NCBI RefSeq assembly: GCF_024734665.1
Contig: NZ_CP102931.1
Span: forward strand, 1,858,001-1,922,000
Direction of reading: 5' to 3'
DNA: 64,000 nucleotides
Source: Variovorax paradoxus
Lineage (GTDB): Bacteria; Pseudomonadota; Gammaproteobacteria; Burkholderiales; Burkholderiaceae_C
In this document: positions 1-9,020 of the stretch, one piece after another
Position numbering within the stretch: the first letter of the stretch is position 1
Layout of the letters: each line of letters begins with the position of its first letter
Notes under the pieces: model-generated
What the model was told of the DNA's origin: nothing
Databases searched by the model: none
What the model saw: only the letters and a program-made list of their open reading frames with translations
Position numbers and translations under genes: made by a program

Positions 1-9
1 GCCCCTTCC

Positions 10-672
10 ATGAAAATCCTGATCTTCGGCGCCACCGGCATGGTGGGGCAGGGCGTGCTGCGCGAGTGTCTTCTAGCGCCCGACGTCGAGAGCGTCGTCG
101 CGGTCGGCCGCAATGCCACGGGTCAGCAGCATCCCAGGCTGCGCGACCTGGTGCACAAGGACATGTACGACTACAGCGCCATCGAGCCGCAGCTGCAGGG
201 CTTCGACGCCTGCTTCTTCTGCCTCGGCGTGTCGTCGGTCGGCATGAAGGAGCCAGAGTACAAGCGCATCACCTACGACCTGACGCTGGCCGCTGCCACC
301 GTGCTCGCACGGCTCAACCCGGGCATGACCTTCACCTACGTGACGGGCGCCGGCACCGACAGCAGCGAGCGCGGCAGCAGCATGTGGGCGCGCGTGAAGG
401 GCGCCACCGAAAACGCCCTGCTGCGCCTGCCGTTCAAGGCTGCCTACATGTTCCGCCCCGGCATGATCCAGCCGCTGCATGGCATTCGCTCGAAGACGCC
501 GCTCTACGACGCTGCGATCGTCGTGCTCAGGCCCGTGCTCGGGCTGGCCCACAGCCTGTGGCCGAACAAGGTGACGACCACCGAGAAGATCGGCCGCGCC
601 ATGCTGGCCGTGGCGCGCAACGGCGCACCGAAGGTGCTGCTCGATCCGGCGGACATCAACGCGCTGGGCTGA
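10..672 (+). CDS. NAD(P)-binding Rossmann-fold protein (atypical SDR)
   Basis: A 220-residue protein that opens with a Rossmann nucleotide-binding loop, GATGMVG at residues 7-13 (GxxGxxG), as in atypical short-chain dehydrogenases of the NmrA/HTATIP2/YbjT type. No YxxxK catalytic pair is evident, so it may sense or bind NAD(P)H rather than catalyse a classical SDR reaction. There is no signal peptide, so it is probably cytosolic. The ATG lies only 9 bases from the window edge, so promoter and upstream neighbours are not visible. It converges on the LysR gene at 682. Substrate unknown. Confidence 0.8.
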   Translation: MKILIFGATGMVGQGVLRECLLAPDVESVVAVGRNATGQQHPRLRDLVHKDMYDYSAIEPQLQGFDACFFCLGVSSVGMKEPEYKRITYDLTLAAATVLARLNPGMTFTYVTGAGTDSSERGSSMWARVKGATENALLRLPFKAAYMFRPGMIQPLHGIRSKTPLYDAAIVVLRPVLGLAHSLWPNKVTTTEKIGRAMLAVARNGAPKVLLDPADINALG

Positions 673-681
673 AGAGCTTTT

Positions 682-1623
682 TCAGGCCGCAGCAGCCCGC
701 GCCCGCCCCAGCTTGCGCCGGCCCGCGCTGGCGATTGCGCTCACCAGGTGCCGCACGAAGTCCTGCGCCAGCGGCGGCAGCGTGCGGCCTTCGAGCGCCA
801 GCACCTGCAACTGCCGCTGCTGCAGCGGCGCCTCCGCAAAGGGTCGCGCCACCACCGTGCCCGCGTCGATCAGGTGCATCACCGTGAGCAGGCCCGACAA
901 CATCACGTCGGGCGTGCGCAGCAACGGCAGCAGCACCGACGAGAAATTGCTCACGAAGAGCGCGTGGTACTGCAGCCCCTGCAGGCTGCAGGCCTGGTCG
1001 AACAGCTGGCGCGCGGTCACGCCCCTGTCGCCCACGGCCAGCGGATAGCGCACCGCGTCGGCCACCGACACCATCCGCTGGCGCGCCAGCGGATGGTCAG
1101 GGCGCAGCACCGCGTACACCGGCGCGGTGGCCGTGTGTTCTATCTTCAAGCCCGGCTCGGGCGCGACCACGTACTTGAGCGCGATGTCGGTCTCGCCGCG
1201 CGCCAGCAGCGCACTCACGCCGTCGGGCGAGCCCACGTGCAGTTCGAGCTGGCAGCCCGGATTCGCGGATTCGAAGCTGCGCATCACCAGCGGCATGAAA
1301 TGCCCCGCGAAGCCCTCGGTGCAGGCCATGCGGATGCGCCGTGCGCGCTGCCCGCCGAGGTCGCGCACCTGCTCGACCACCTGCTCGATGTCGAGCTGCG
1401 CATTGCGCAGGTGTGCGGCCAGCCGTTCGCCGGCGGCCGTGAGTGCCATGCCGCGCGCATGCCGCTCGAACAGCGGCGTGCCCAGGCTGTCTTCGAGCTT
1501 GGCGATCTGCCGGCTCACCGCCGAAGACGCCACGAACAGCCGCGCCGCAGCCTGGTTGACCGAACCGCTGCGCGCCACTTCGAGGAAGTGGCGCATCGGG
1601 ATGCTGAGAAGCGGGAGAGTCAT
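682..1623 (-). CDS. LysR-type transcriptional regulator
   Basis: 313 residues, the usual LysR length: an N-terminal winged HTH (about residues 5-65, with VSRQIAKLEDSLG as the recognition and linker region) followed by a periplasmic-binding-fold effector domain (about 95-300). It is transcribed divergently from the M20 peptidase/Bug receptor pair, the classic layout for a LysR protein controlling its neighbours. A perfect palindrome containing a T-N11-A motif lies 13 bases before its start codon and is the likely autoregulatory site. The effector is unknown; context suggests a product or substrate of the peptidase. Confidence 0.92.
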   Translation of the reverse strand: MTLPLLSIPMRHFLEVARSGSVNQAAARLFVASSAVSRQIAKLEDSLGTPLFERHARGMALTAAGERLAAHLRNAQLDIEQVVEQVRDLGGQRARRIRMACTEGFAGHFMPLVMRSFESANPGCQLELHVGSPDGVSALLARGETDIALKYVVAPEPGLKIEHTATAPVYAVLRPDHPLARQRMVSVADAVRYPLAVGDRGVTARQLFDQACSLQGLQYHALFVSNFSSVLLPLLRTPDVMLSGLLTVMHLIDAGTVVARPFAEAPLQQRQLQVLALEGRTLPPLAQDFVRHLVSAIASAGRRKLGRARAAAA

Positions 1624-1635
1624 GACGCCAGGGTG

Positions 1636-1682
1636 TTGCCTTCAAGGCAATGGTAGCTTGCCAAAACGATGCTGGAAGCATC
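1636..1682. promoter_or_regulatory. Two palindromes in the LysR/M20 divergent promoter
   Basis: TTGCCTTCAAGGCAA (1636-1650) is a perfect 15-base palindrome containing T-N11-A, the LysR-box signature. GATGCTGGAAGCATC (1668-1682) is a second perfect 15-base palindrome, with centres 32 bases (about three helical turns) apart. Both lie between the divergent starts at 1623 and 1740. Binding by the 682-1623 LysR protein is inference. Confidence 0.55.
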
Positions 1683-1739
1683 GGCCTTCAGGCCTTGTAC
1701 TTGCTGCACCCGATGGACAGACAGACAAGGAAGCCCTTC

Positions 1740-3167
1740 ATGCAACGCACAGACAGCCTGGCCGCTGCCGCCGCCTACTTCGACGGGGGCGGCTTCTTCG
1801 CCGACCTCCAGCGCCGCGTCGCCTTTCGCACCGAGAGCGACACCGGCGCCGCCACCCCCGCGCTGGAGGCCTACCTGCGCGAGGAAATGACCCCGCCCCT
1901 CATGGCGCTCGGCTTCGCCTGCGAGGTGGTCGCCAACCCGGTGCCTGGCGGCGGGCCGTTCCTCATCGCGCGCCGCATCGAAGACCCGGCCCTGCCCACG
2001 GTGATGACCTACGGCCACGGCGACGTGGTCAGCGGGCAGGACGCGCACTGGGAACAGGGCCTTGCCCCGTGGGCGCTGACCGTGCGCGGCGAGCGCTGGT
2101 ACGGGCGCGGCACGGCCGACAACAAGGGCCAGCACAGCATCAACCTCGGAGGCCTTGCTGCCGTGCTCGAGGCGCGCGGCGGGCGCCTGGGCTACAACAT
2201 GACGTGGCTCGTCGAGATGGGCGAGGAGGCAGCCTCGCCCGGCCTGCACGCGGTGTGCGCGCAGGAGCGAGACAAGCTGTGTGCCGACCTGTTCATTGCC
2301 AGCGACGGCCCGCGCGTGAGCGCCGCGCGGCCCACGCTGTTTCTCGGCTCGCGCGGCGCGGTCAACTTCAGCCTGCGGCTGCGCGCCCGGCCACGCGGCT
2401 ACCACTCGGGCAACTGGGGCGGCGTGCTCGTCAATCCGGGCACGGTGCTCAGCCATGCGGTGGCCTCGCTGGTGGATGCGCGCGGCCGCATCCTCGTCGA
2501 AGCCTTGCGCCCGCCGCCGGTCACGCAGGCCGTGCGCGATGCGCTGGCCGACATCGCCATCGGCGGCGGCGCGGACGACCCCGCGGTCGACGAGGGCTGG
2601 GGCGAGCCCGGCCTGAGCCCGGCCGAGCGGCTGGTGGCGTGGAACACCATCGAGGTGCTGGCGCTCGGCGCGGGTTCGGCGCAACGGCCCGTCAACGCGA
2701 TTCCTTCCGAAGCCGTGGCGCATTGCCAGCTGCGCTTCGTGGTCGGCACGCCATGGCAAGACCTGGAGAAGATCGTGCGCGCGCACCTGGACGCTCACGG
2801 CTTCGGCCAGGTCGAGGTGCAGATCACGCTGACCGGCGCGGCGACGCGGCTCGATGTCGAGAACCCGTGGGTGGGCTGGGCGCGCCGCTCCATCGCGCAA
2901 AGCAGCGGGCAGCGCGTCGACCTGTTGCCCAACCTTGCGGGCTCGTTGCCCAACGACGTGTTCGCCGACCTGCTGGGGCTGCCCACGCTGTGGGTGCCGC
3001 ACTCGTACCCGGCCTGCGCGCAGCACGCGCCCAACGAGCACCTGCTCGCGCCGCTGGCGCGCGAGGGCCTGCAGATCATGGCCGGCCTCTACTGGGACCT
3101 GGGCGAGCCGGGGCTCGCGCCGTGGTCCGCCGGGCAACTGCCGCCATCCGTTTCTTCCCTTTCCTGA
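1740..3167 (+). CDS. M20-family metallopeptidase
   Basis: A zinc-dependent amidohydrolase/peptidase of the M20 (ArgE/DapE/CPG2) family. Metal-binding signatures are in order: GHGD with His93/Asp95, GTADNKG with Asp127, and the catalytic glutamate pair in EMGEE around residues 159-163; a dimerisation domain occupies the middle. I chose the ATG at 1740 (475 residues) because AAGGAA lies 7 bases upstream; the frame is open further upstream. No signal peptide. A Bug-type receptor follows 8 bases later, so the two are probably cotranscribed for uptake and hydrolysis of an N-acylated amino acid or dipeptide-like compound. Substrate not determinable. Confidence 0.9.
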   Translation: MQRTDSLAAAAAYFDGGGFFADLQRRVAFRTESDTGAATPALEAYLREEMTPPLMALGFACEVVANPVPGGGPFLIARRIEDPALPTVMTYGHGDVVSGQDAHWEQGLAPWALTVRGERWYGRGTADNKGQHSINLGGLAAVLEARGGRLGYNMTWLVEMGEEAASPGLHAVCAQERDKLCADLFIASDGPRVSAARPTLFLGSRGAVNFSLRLRARPRGYHSGNWGGVLVNPGTVLSHAVASLVDARGRILVEALRPPPVTQAVRDALADIAIGGGADDPAVDEGWGEPGLSPAERLVAWNTIEVLALGAGSAQRPVNAIPSEAVAHCQLRFVVGTPWQDLEKIVRAHLDAHGFGQVEVQITLTGAATRLDVENPWVGWARRSIAQSSGQRVDLLPNLAGSLPNDVFADLLGLPTLWVPHSYPACAQHAPNEHLLAPLAREGLQIMAGLYWDLGEPGLAPWSAGQLPPSVSSLS

Positions 3168-3175
3168 TACGCACC

Positions 3176-4165
3176 ATGAACCTTGTCATCTCACGTCGCG
3201 CCTTCGGCCTGCTGCTTTCCGCTTCCGCCGTCCTGGGTGCCCAGGCACCTGCCTTCGCGCAGAGCGCCTGGCCCGATCGGCCCGTCAGGCTGGTCGTGCC
3301 CTTTCCTCCGGGCGGCGGCACCGACATCGTGGCGCGGGCGATGGGGCAGACGCTGTCGGAGCATCTGGGCCAGCCCATCGTGGTCGACAACAAGCCCGGC
3401 GCCTCCACCATCATCGGCACCGACGCGGTCGCCAAGGCCGCGCCCGACGGCTACACGCTGCTGCTCTCGGGCTCTACCAGCTACAGCGTGAACCCGGCCC
3501 TGCGCGCCAAGCTGCCGTATGACCCGGTGCGCGACCTGGCGCCCATCGCTATCGTGGCGCGCACGCCGCTGGTGCTGGTGGTGGGCAAGGGCACGCCGTG
3601 GCACTCGCTGCCCGAGCTCATCGCCGCAGCCAAGGCCAAGCCGAAGAGCATCCGCTACGCCACCTTCGGCTCGGGTTCGGGCCCGCACCTGGCTGGCGAA
3701 CTGCTCGCGCTGGCGGCCGGCATCCAGCTTCAGGACATTCCGTACAAAGGCAGCAGCCAGAGTTCGATGGCGGTGATCGGCGGCGAGATCGAGATCGGCA
3801 TCGACACCGTGGCCGCCGTGGCGCCGCACGTGCGCTCGGGCAAGCTCCGCGCGCTGGGCATCGTGGGCGCGACGCGCTCCAGCATGCTGCCCGAAGTGCG
3901 CACGCTGGCCGAGCAGGGCCTGCCCGACGCCACATTCGATGCTTGGTACGGCTTTGCCGCGCCAGCCCGAACCCCGGCGCCAGTGATCGACAAGCTCGCC
4001 CGTGCGGTCACCGCGACCATGGGTAACCCTGCGCTGCAGGCGCAACTGCGAGCGCAGGGCATGGAGCCGGTGGCCATTGGCGCGGCGGCCTTCCGTACGC
4101 AGATGGAGGGCGAGATCTCGCGCTACCGTGCGCTCGCACACCGCGCGGGGATCGCGGCGGAATAA
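3176..4165 (+). CDS. Bug/TctC-type periplasmic solute receptor
   Basis: 329 residues: an N-terminal signal peptide (about 1-28, ending in AFAQS), then the TctC/Bug fold with the typical first-strand signature VPFPPGGGTD that forms part of the ligand pocket. Members bind carboxylates or small amphipathic solutes and may feed tripartite tricarboxylate transporters, but no TctA or TctB gene is nearby, so this is an orphan receptor. It is the second gene of the M20 operon (8-base gap), which suggests that it captures the peptidase's substrate or product. Specificity is inference. Confidence 0.9.
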   Translation: MNLVISRRAFGLLLSASAVLGAQAPAFAQSAWPDRPVRLVVPFPPGGGTDIVARAMGQTLSEHLGQPIVVDNKPGASTIIGTDAVAKAAPDGYTLLLSGSTSYSVNPALRAKLPYDPVRDLAPIAIVARTPLVLVVGKGTPWHSLPELIAAAKAKPKSIRYATFGSGSGPHLAGELLALAAGIQLQDIPYKGSSQSSMAVIGGEIEIGIDTVAAVAPHVRSGKLRALGIVGATRSSMLPEVRTLAEQGLPDATFDAWYGFAAPARTPAPVIDKLARAVTATMGNPALQAQLRAQGMEPVAIGAAAFRTQMEGEISRYRALAHRAGIAAE

Positions 4166-4177
4166 GAGCGTGCCTGC

Positions 4178-4984
4178 TCAGGCTGTCGCGAAGTCGCGCA
4201 GCGCGAACAGCACCGCATCGGGCGCCTCGCTCATCAGCGAGTGGCCGGCGTGCACCGTCACCACCTTGGCGTTGCGGGCCTTGCCCACCAGCGCCTTGGT
4301 GGCGCGCGGCGGCGTCATCTGGTCGGCGTCGCCGAGCAGGAACAGCACCGGGCACTGCACCTTCTCCATCGCGGCCTCGCCGTTGGCGTAGTCATTGCAG
4401 GCCTTGAAACCGATGTGGAACACGTTCGCATCGCGGTTGCTTGCGAGCACACGGCGCATCAGCGCGCGCGAGCTGCCGTAGAGCCAGGTGCCCGGCCCGA
4501 GCGAGGAGGGCGGCGGCGCCAGCAGCGAGTGCGAGAAGGTGTTGACCATCGCGATGGCGCGCTGCGGGTCGCTCACCGAGCTTTCGAGCAGCGCGGGCGA
4601 CACCACCATCGGGTAGGCCGTGCCGACCATCGCGAGGTGCGTGATGCGGTCGGGTGCGCGCGAAGCCGTTTCGAGTGCGATCAGCGAGCCGAAGCTGTGG
4701 CCGATCAGCGCGGCCTTCTGCACGCCGGCCGCGTCGAGCAGCGCAATGATGAATTGCGCCGCGTCTTCCACGCTGGCGGGCGGCGGGCCTTCGCTCTTGC
4801 AGTGGCCCGGCAGGTCGACTGCGAGCACGTTCCAGCCGTGGTTGGCGAACCAGCGGCTTTGCAGGATCCACACGCTGTGGTCGTTGAGCACGCCGTGAAT
4901 GAACACCACGGTGGGCTTGGCCGCATCGAAGGGCTTGCCGCCGGTGTAGCAGTAGGTGGTGTGGCCGTTGACGGTGTAGTTCAT
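4178..4984 (-). CDS. Alpha/beta hydrolase
   Basis: 268 residues with a complete alpha/beta-hydrolase layout: oxyanion-loop HG at residues 30-31, nucleophile elbow GHSFGS with Ser97, acid in GDADQM (Asp219 or Asp221) and His248 in AGHS. No signal peptide. I took the ATG at 4984 because it falls one base after the metY stop codon, indicating translational coupling. It may act on an ester or thioester, but metY linkage alone does not define a substrate. It is not a MetX-type acyltransferase by length or motif. It converges on the Bug receptor upstream. Confidence 0.85.
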   Translation of the reverse strand: MNYTVNGHTTYCYTGGKPFDAAKPTVVFIHGVLNDHSVWILQSRWFANHGWNVLAVDLPGHCKSEGPPPASVEDAAQFIIALLDAAGVQKAALIGHSFGSLIALETASRAPDRITHLAMVGTAYPMVVSPALLESSVSDPQRAIAMVNTFSHSLLAPPPSSLGPGTWLYGSSRALMRRVLASNRDANVFHIGFKACNDYANGEAAMEKVQCPVLFLLGDADQMTPPRATKALVGKARNAKVVTVHAGHSLMSEAPDAVLFALRDFATA

Positions 4985-4985
4985 G

Positions 4986-6296
4986 TCAGGCGCCCGCCTT
5001 TTCCGCGGCCTTGAGCGCACGCTTCAGGTCGTCGATCAGGTCGGCCGGGTCTTCCAGCCCGATAGACAGGCGAATCGTCCCCTGAGAGATGCCCGCACCC
5101 GCCAGCGCCTCGTCGGTCATGCGGAAGTGCGTGGTGCTCGCGGGGTGGATGACCAGGCTGCGGCAGTCGCCCACGTTGGCCAGGTGGCTGAAGAGCTTCA
5201 GCGCTTCGATGAAAGCCTTGCCCTGCGCGCGGCTGCCCTTGATGTCGAAGCTGAACACCGCGCCCGCGCCGCGCGCTCCGTGGCGCAGCAGTTTCTGCGC
5301 GAGCACGTGGCTCGGGTGCGATTCGATCAGCGGATGTCCCACGCGCGACACGAACGGGTGAGTTGACAGGAACTCGACCACCTTCTGCGTGTTGTCGATG
5401 TGCCGTTCCATGCGCAGCGGCAGCGTCTCGATGCCCTGCAGGATCAGCCAGGCCGTGTGCGGGCTCATCGAGGCGCCGAAGTCGCGCAGGCCCTCGCGGC
5501 GGGCGCGCAGCAGGAAGGCGCCGACGGTGCTTTCCTCGCTGAACACCATGTTGTGGAAGCCGTCGTAGGCCTGCGTCAGCTCGGCGAATTTGCCGGACTT
5601 TTCCCAGTCGAAGCTGCCGCCGTCGACCACCACCCCGCCGATCACCGTGCCGTGGCCCGACAGGAACTTGGTGGCCGAGTGATAGACCAGGTCGGCGCCC
5701 CAGTCGAAGGGCTTGATCAGGTAGGGCGAGGTGAGGGTCGAATCGACCAGCAGCGGCACGCCGGCTTCGTGGGCGATGTCGCTCACCGCCGGAATGTCGA
5801 GCACGTCGAGCCCGGGGTTGCCCACGGTCTCGCCGAAGAACAGCTTGGTCTCGGGGCGTACCGCGGCGCGCCAGCCGTCGAGGTCGCCGGGCTTCACGAA
5901 GGTGGTGTCGATGCCGAAGCGGCGCATCGTGTAGTGCAGCAGGTTCTGCGAGCCGCCATACAAGGCCGTGCTGGCCACGATGTGCGAGCCCGCGCCCATC
6001 AGCGTGGCCACCGACAGGTGCAGCGCCGCCTGCCCGCTGGCGGTGGCGATGGCGCCAATGCCGCCTTCGAGCGCCGAAACGCGCTGCTCCAGCACGGCGT
6101 TGGTCGGGTTGCTGATGCGCGAATACACGTGGCCCGCGCGCTCCAGGTTGAACAGGGCCGCCGCGTGGTCGCTCGACTCGAAGACGAAGGAGGTGGTCAG
6201 GTGGATCGGCACCGCCCGCGCGCCGGTGGCGGGGTCGGGCGCGGCGCCGGCGTGCAGCGCGAGGGTGTCGAAACCGGGGTCGGAATATCCGGGCAT
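4986..6296 (-). CDS. metY: O-acetylhomoserine aminocarboxypropyltransferase
   Basis: 436 residues, the length of MetY rather than the shorter MetB/MetZ enzymes. A Cys/Met-metabolism PLP enzyme: the pocket segment TASGQAALHL is near residue 90, and the PLP lysine is Lys210 in HSATKFLSGHG. It converts O-acetylhomoserine and sulfide to homocysteine and acetate in the cytosol, the direct sulfhydrylation branch of methionine synthesis. An alpha/beta hydrolase follows one base after its stop. A CBS-domain gene is divergent upstream. O-succinylhomoserine use cannot be excluded from sequence alone. Confidence 0.93.
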   Translation of the reverse strand: MPGYSDPGFDTLALHAGAAPDPATGARAVPIHLTTSFVFESSDHAAALFNLERAGHVYSRISNPTNAVLEQRVSALEGGIGAIATASGQAALHLSVATLMGAGSHIVASTALYGGSQNLLHYTMRRFGIDTTFVKPGDLDGWRAAVRPETKLFFGETVGNPGLDVLDIPAVSDIAHEAGVPLLVDSTLTSPYLIKPFDWGADLVYHSATKFLSGHGTVIGGVVVDGGSFDWEKSGKFAELTQAYDGFHNMVFSEESTVGAFLLRARREGLRDFGASMSPHTAWLILQGIETLPLRMERHIDNTQKVVEFLSTHPFVSRVGHPLIESHPSHVLAQKLLRHGARGAGAVFSFDIKGSRAQGKAFIEALKLFSHLANVGDCRSLVIHPASTTHFRMTDEALAGAGISQGTIRLSIGLEDPADLIDDLKRALKAAEKAGA

Positions 6297-6460
6297 GAGG
6301 GCCTTTCTGGGTCTGAGCAGTTGTCTCCTGGCAATGCCCCGTTACGTGTGCAATTCATGCGTCCGCGACATGGGCGCTCAGGTCGGCGTCGATTGTGGGC
6401 TATATTCAAAAACGGCACGCCCGCCGAGATAGCCGAGATTGAGTCCGAGAGGAGCACACG

Positions 6461-6913
6461 ATGAAAGTCAGCGACATCCTTCGCGTCAAGGGCAATACGC
6501 TCTTCACCATCACGCCAGACGACCTGCTGGCAGAAGCCGCCAACACCATGGCGGAAAAGGACATCGGTTCGCTGGTGGTCATGGAGCACGGCGACCTGGT
6601 CGGCATGCTCACCTTCCGGGAAGTCATCGTGGCCATCGTCGGCAACGGCGGCCAGGTCGGCACCACGCTGGTCCGCAAGGCCATGGACGACGCCCCCGTC
6701 ACCTGCACGCTGGAGACCGACCTCGACGAAATCCGCCGCATCATGCTGGAGCGCCACGCGCGCTACATGCCCGTGATGGACAAGCGCATGCTGATGGGCG
6801 TGATCAGCTTCTACGACGTGGCCAAGGCCGTGGTGGACAGCCAGAACTTCGAGAACAAGATGCTCAAGGCCTACATTCGCGACTGGCCGGCGGAAGACGA
6901 AAAGGCCGGCTGA
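6461..6913 (+). CDS. Tandem CBS-domain protein
   Basis: 150 residues made almost wholly of two CBS motifs (about 7-60 and 75-135) and no fused effector domain. Such stand-alone Bateman modules bind adenine nucleotides (AMP, ATP, SAM) and regulate partner proteins. The ATG has a good GAGGAG ribosome-binding site about 8 bases upstream. It is divergent from metY, which makes a SAM-responsive role conceivable, but that is speculation. A small GC-rich inverted repeat (6904-6921) overlaps the stop codon. Confidence 0.9.
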   Translation: MKVSDILRVKGNTLFTITPDDLLAEAANTMAEKDIGSLVVMEHGDLVGMLTFREVIVAIVGNGGQVGTTLVRKAMDDAPVTCTLETDLDEIRRIMLERHARYMPVMDKRMLMGVISFYDVAKAVVDSQNFENKMLKAYIRDWPAEDEKAG

Positions 6914-6928
6914 TCCCGGCCAGCCCGT

Positions 6929-8026
6929 TCAGGGCAGCCGCGCGATCTGCGCGCGCAGCAGCGTGTAGAAGCCTTCGGTGTCGGCCTCGCTGATCCACAA
7001 CGTGTTGGGCGTGCGGCGGTTGTAGCCGCGAAAGTCGACCACCGTCGCGCCGGTCGTGAACTCGCCCTTCGTTTCCACGTCGACGCTCACCTTCGCGCCC
7101 TTGAAGAGTTCGGGCTTCAGCAGATACGCGATCACGCACGGGTCGTAGATCGGCCCGACCGCCACGCCCCGGCGGCGCAGGCCGTACGCCATCATCGAAT
7201 CGAAGATATCCGCCACCACCTTGCCGGCGTTGTTGCCCATGGTGCGAAAGGGCACGATGCGCTCGGGCGTGAGCAGAACGCGTCGTGCCGCGTCGTGCGA
7301 CATGGCCGTAACCGGCACGCCGCTGCGGAACACGATCGAGGCGGCCTCGGGGTCTGCGTACACGTTGAAGGTGGCGGCGGGCGTGATGTTGCCGCCCACG
7401 CCCCAGGAACCGTCCATCACCACGATCTCGGCAATGGCGGGCTTGATGTCGGGTGCCGAGTTGAGTGCCGCCGCGAAGTTGGTCAGCGGCCCCAGGCCCA
7501 CGAGCGTGATGCTCTTCGGGGGCGCGGCGCGCAGCGTCTCGATGAGGTACTGCACCGCGTGCGTAGGCATCAGCGGGCCGCGCGGCTCGTGCAGCGTCGG
7601 GCCTTCCATGCCGGTCTTGCCGTGCACGTCGTCGGCGAAGATGGGTTCGCGCACCAGCGGGCGCGGGTAGCCGGCGTAGACCGGAATATCGGGCCTGCCC
7701 GCCCAGTCGCGCACGATGAGCGCGTTCTTCTCGGTCACGGTCAGCGGCAGGTTGCCAACGCTCACCGTCAGCGCCTTGATGTCGAGCCGGTCGGTCGCGG
7801 CCATGGCCATCAGCAGCGCGATGGCGTCGTCCTGGCCGGGGTCGGTGTCGATGATGACCTGGCGCTTGCTTGCCACGGGCGGCAACCGCGTGGCGGGCGT
7901 GCCGGCGAGCGCCTGTGCCAGTTCGGCGGGGCTGGGGCTCTGCGCGAAGGCCATGCCGGCGAGGCCGGCGGCGGACATGCCCAGCAGGGCGCGGCGGGAC
8001 AGCGTGGGCATCGACGTGATCGTCAC
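6929..8026 (-). CDS. Exported inosine/uridine-preferring-type nucleoside hydrolase
   Basis: 365 residues. The N-terminus carries a twin-arginine-like leader (SRRALLG, Arg11-Arg12, then a hydrophobic run ending AFAQS), so it is predicted to be periplasmic. The family's calcium and ribose site is the DTDPGQDD motif (residues 60-67). Nucleoside hydrolases cleave the N-glycosidic bond to base plus ribose. It lies just after a Bug receptor (4-base gap) and adenosine deaminase in one operon, pointing to scavenging of extracellular nucleosides. An exported form is less common than the cytosolic RihA/B/C enzymes. Base preference cannot be read. Confidence 0.9.
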   Translation of the reverse strand: MTITSMPTLSRRALLGMSAAGLAGMAFAQSPSPAELAQALAGTPATRLPPVASKRQVIIDTDPGQDDAIALLMAMAATDRLDIKALTVSVGNLPLTVTEKNALIVRDWAGRPDIPVYAGYPRPLVREPIFADDVHGKTGMEGPTLHEPRGPLMPTHAVQYLIETLRAAPPKSITLVGLGPLTNFAAALNSAPDIKPAIAEIVVMDGSWGVGGNITPAATFNVYADPEAASIVFRSGVPVTAMSHDAARRVLLTPERIVPFRTMGNNAGKVVADIFDSMMAYGLRRRGVAVGPIYDPCVIAYLLKPELFKGAKVSVDVETKGEFTTGATVVDFRGYNRRTPNTLWISEADTEGFYTLLRAQIARLP

Positions 8027-8030
8027 GCGC

Positions 8031-9020
8031 TCACTCCTTGATGTTGGCCGTCTGCACGATCTTCTGGTTGCGCGCGTACTCCGCCTGCACGAACTTCGCG
8101 AAGCTCTCGGGCGTGCCGCTGCCCGGCAGTGCGCCTTGCTCCATCAGCTTGCTGCGCACGCCTTCTTCCTGCAGCACCGCATTGAGCTCGTGGTTGATCT
8201 GCGCGACCACGGCCGGCGGCGTCTTCGAGGGCGCGAAGATGCCGGTCCAGCTCACCATGTCGAAGCCCTTGAGACCGGGCATCTCGTCGAAGGTGGGCAC
8301 GTTGGGCAGCGCGGCCAGCCGCTTGCTGCTGGTGATGCCGAGCGCCTTCAGCCGCTTGCCGTTCACGTGCGGAATGGCGCTGGTGCTCACCAGCATCGCC
8401 AGGTCGACCTGGTCGCCGATCACGTCGGTGGCAATCTGCGCGCCGCCGCGGTAGGGCACGTGCGTGACGAAGATGCCGCTGCGCTCCTTCAGCAGCTCCA
8501 TGGCCAGCTGCAGCACCGTGCCCACACCCGAGGTCGCGTAGTTGTACTTGCCGGGCTTGGCCTTCGCGAGCTTCACGAAGTCGGAGAAAGTCTGGGCCTC
8601 GAGACCGGGGCGCGCCACCAGCACCATCGGCGCGGTGTTGAGCAGGCCGACCGGCGCCAGGTCTTTCAACGGATCGAAGCGGAAGGCCGTGGGGTTGACC
8701 AGCTTGCCGATGGCGATGGCGCTGTCGGGCCCCACCACCAGCGTGTAGCCGTCGGGCGTGGCATTCACCGCCTTGGCTACGCCGATGGCGCCGCCCGCGC
8801 CGCTCACGTTCTCGATCACCACCGATTGCTTCAAGCGTTCGCCGAGGCGCTGCGCGACGAGGCGCGCGTTGACGTCCACGCTGCCGCCGGCCGTGTAGGG
8901 AACGATCAGCGTGATGGGCTTGGCGGCGGGCCATGCCTGCGCGAATGCCGCGGTGGGAAGCGCGGCGCAGAGTGCGGCGGCAAGGAGCAGGCGGCGGGGT
9001 GTGTTCATGGCGTGGGTCAT
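8031..9020 (-). CDS. Bug/TctC-type periplasmic solute receptor (nucleoside operon)
   Basis: 329 residues with a signal peptide (cleavage near TAAFAQA) and the Bug-family pocket signature LIVPYTAGGSVD. The ATG at 9020 overlaps the adenosine deaminase stop (ATGA), so it is translationally coupled; an alternative ATG lies at 9008. It sits between adenosine deaminase and an exported nucleoside hydrolase, which makes a nucleobase, ribose or nucleoside-derived ligand plausible by context. No TctA/TctB partner is nearby. Ligand assignment is inference. Confidence 0.9.
   Translation of the reverse strand: MTHAMNTPRRLLLAAALCAALPTAAFAQAWPAAKPITLIVPYTAGGSVDVNARLVAQRLGERLKQSVVIENVSGAGGAIGVAKAVNATPDGYTLVVGPDSAIAIGKLVNPTAFRFDPLKDLAPVGLLNTAPMVLVARPGLEAQTFSDFVKLAKAKPGKYNYATSGVGTVLQLAMELLKERSGIFVTHVPYRGGAQIATDVIGDQVDLAMLVSTSAIPHVNGKRLKALGITSSKRLAALPNVPTFDEMPGLKGFDMVSWTGIFAPSKTPPAVVAQINHELNAVLQEEGVRSKLMEQGALPGSGTPESFAKFVQAEYARNQKIVQTANIKE

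Noticed and set aside
1620..3137. Long minus-strand frame opposite the M20 peptidase
   Set aside because: The plus strand carries all M20 metal motifs; the other strand encodes low-complexity sequence.
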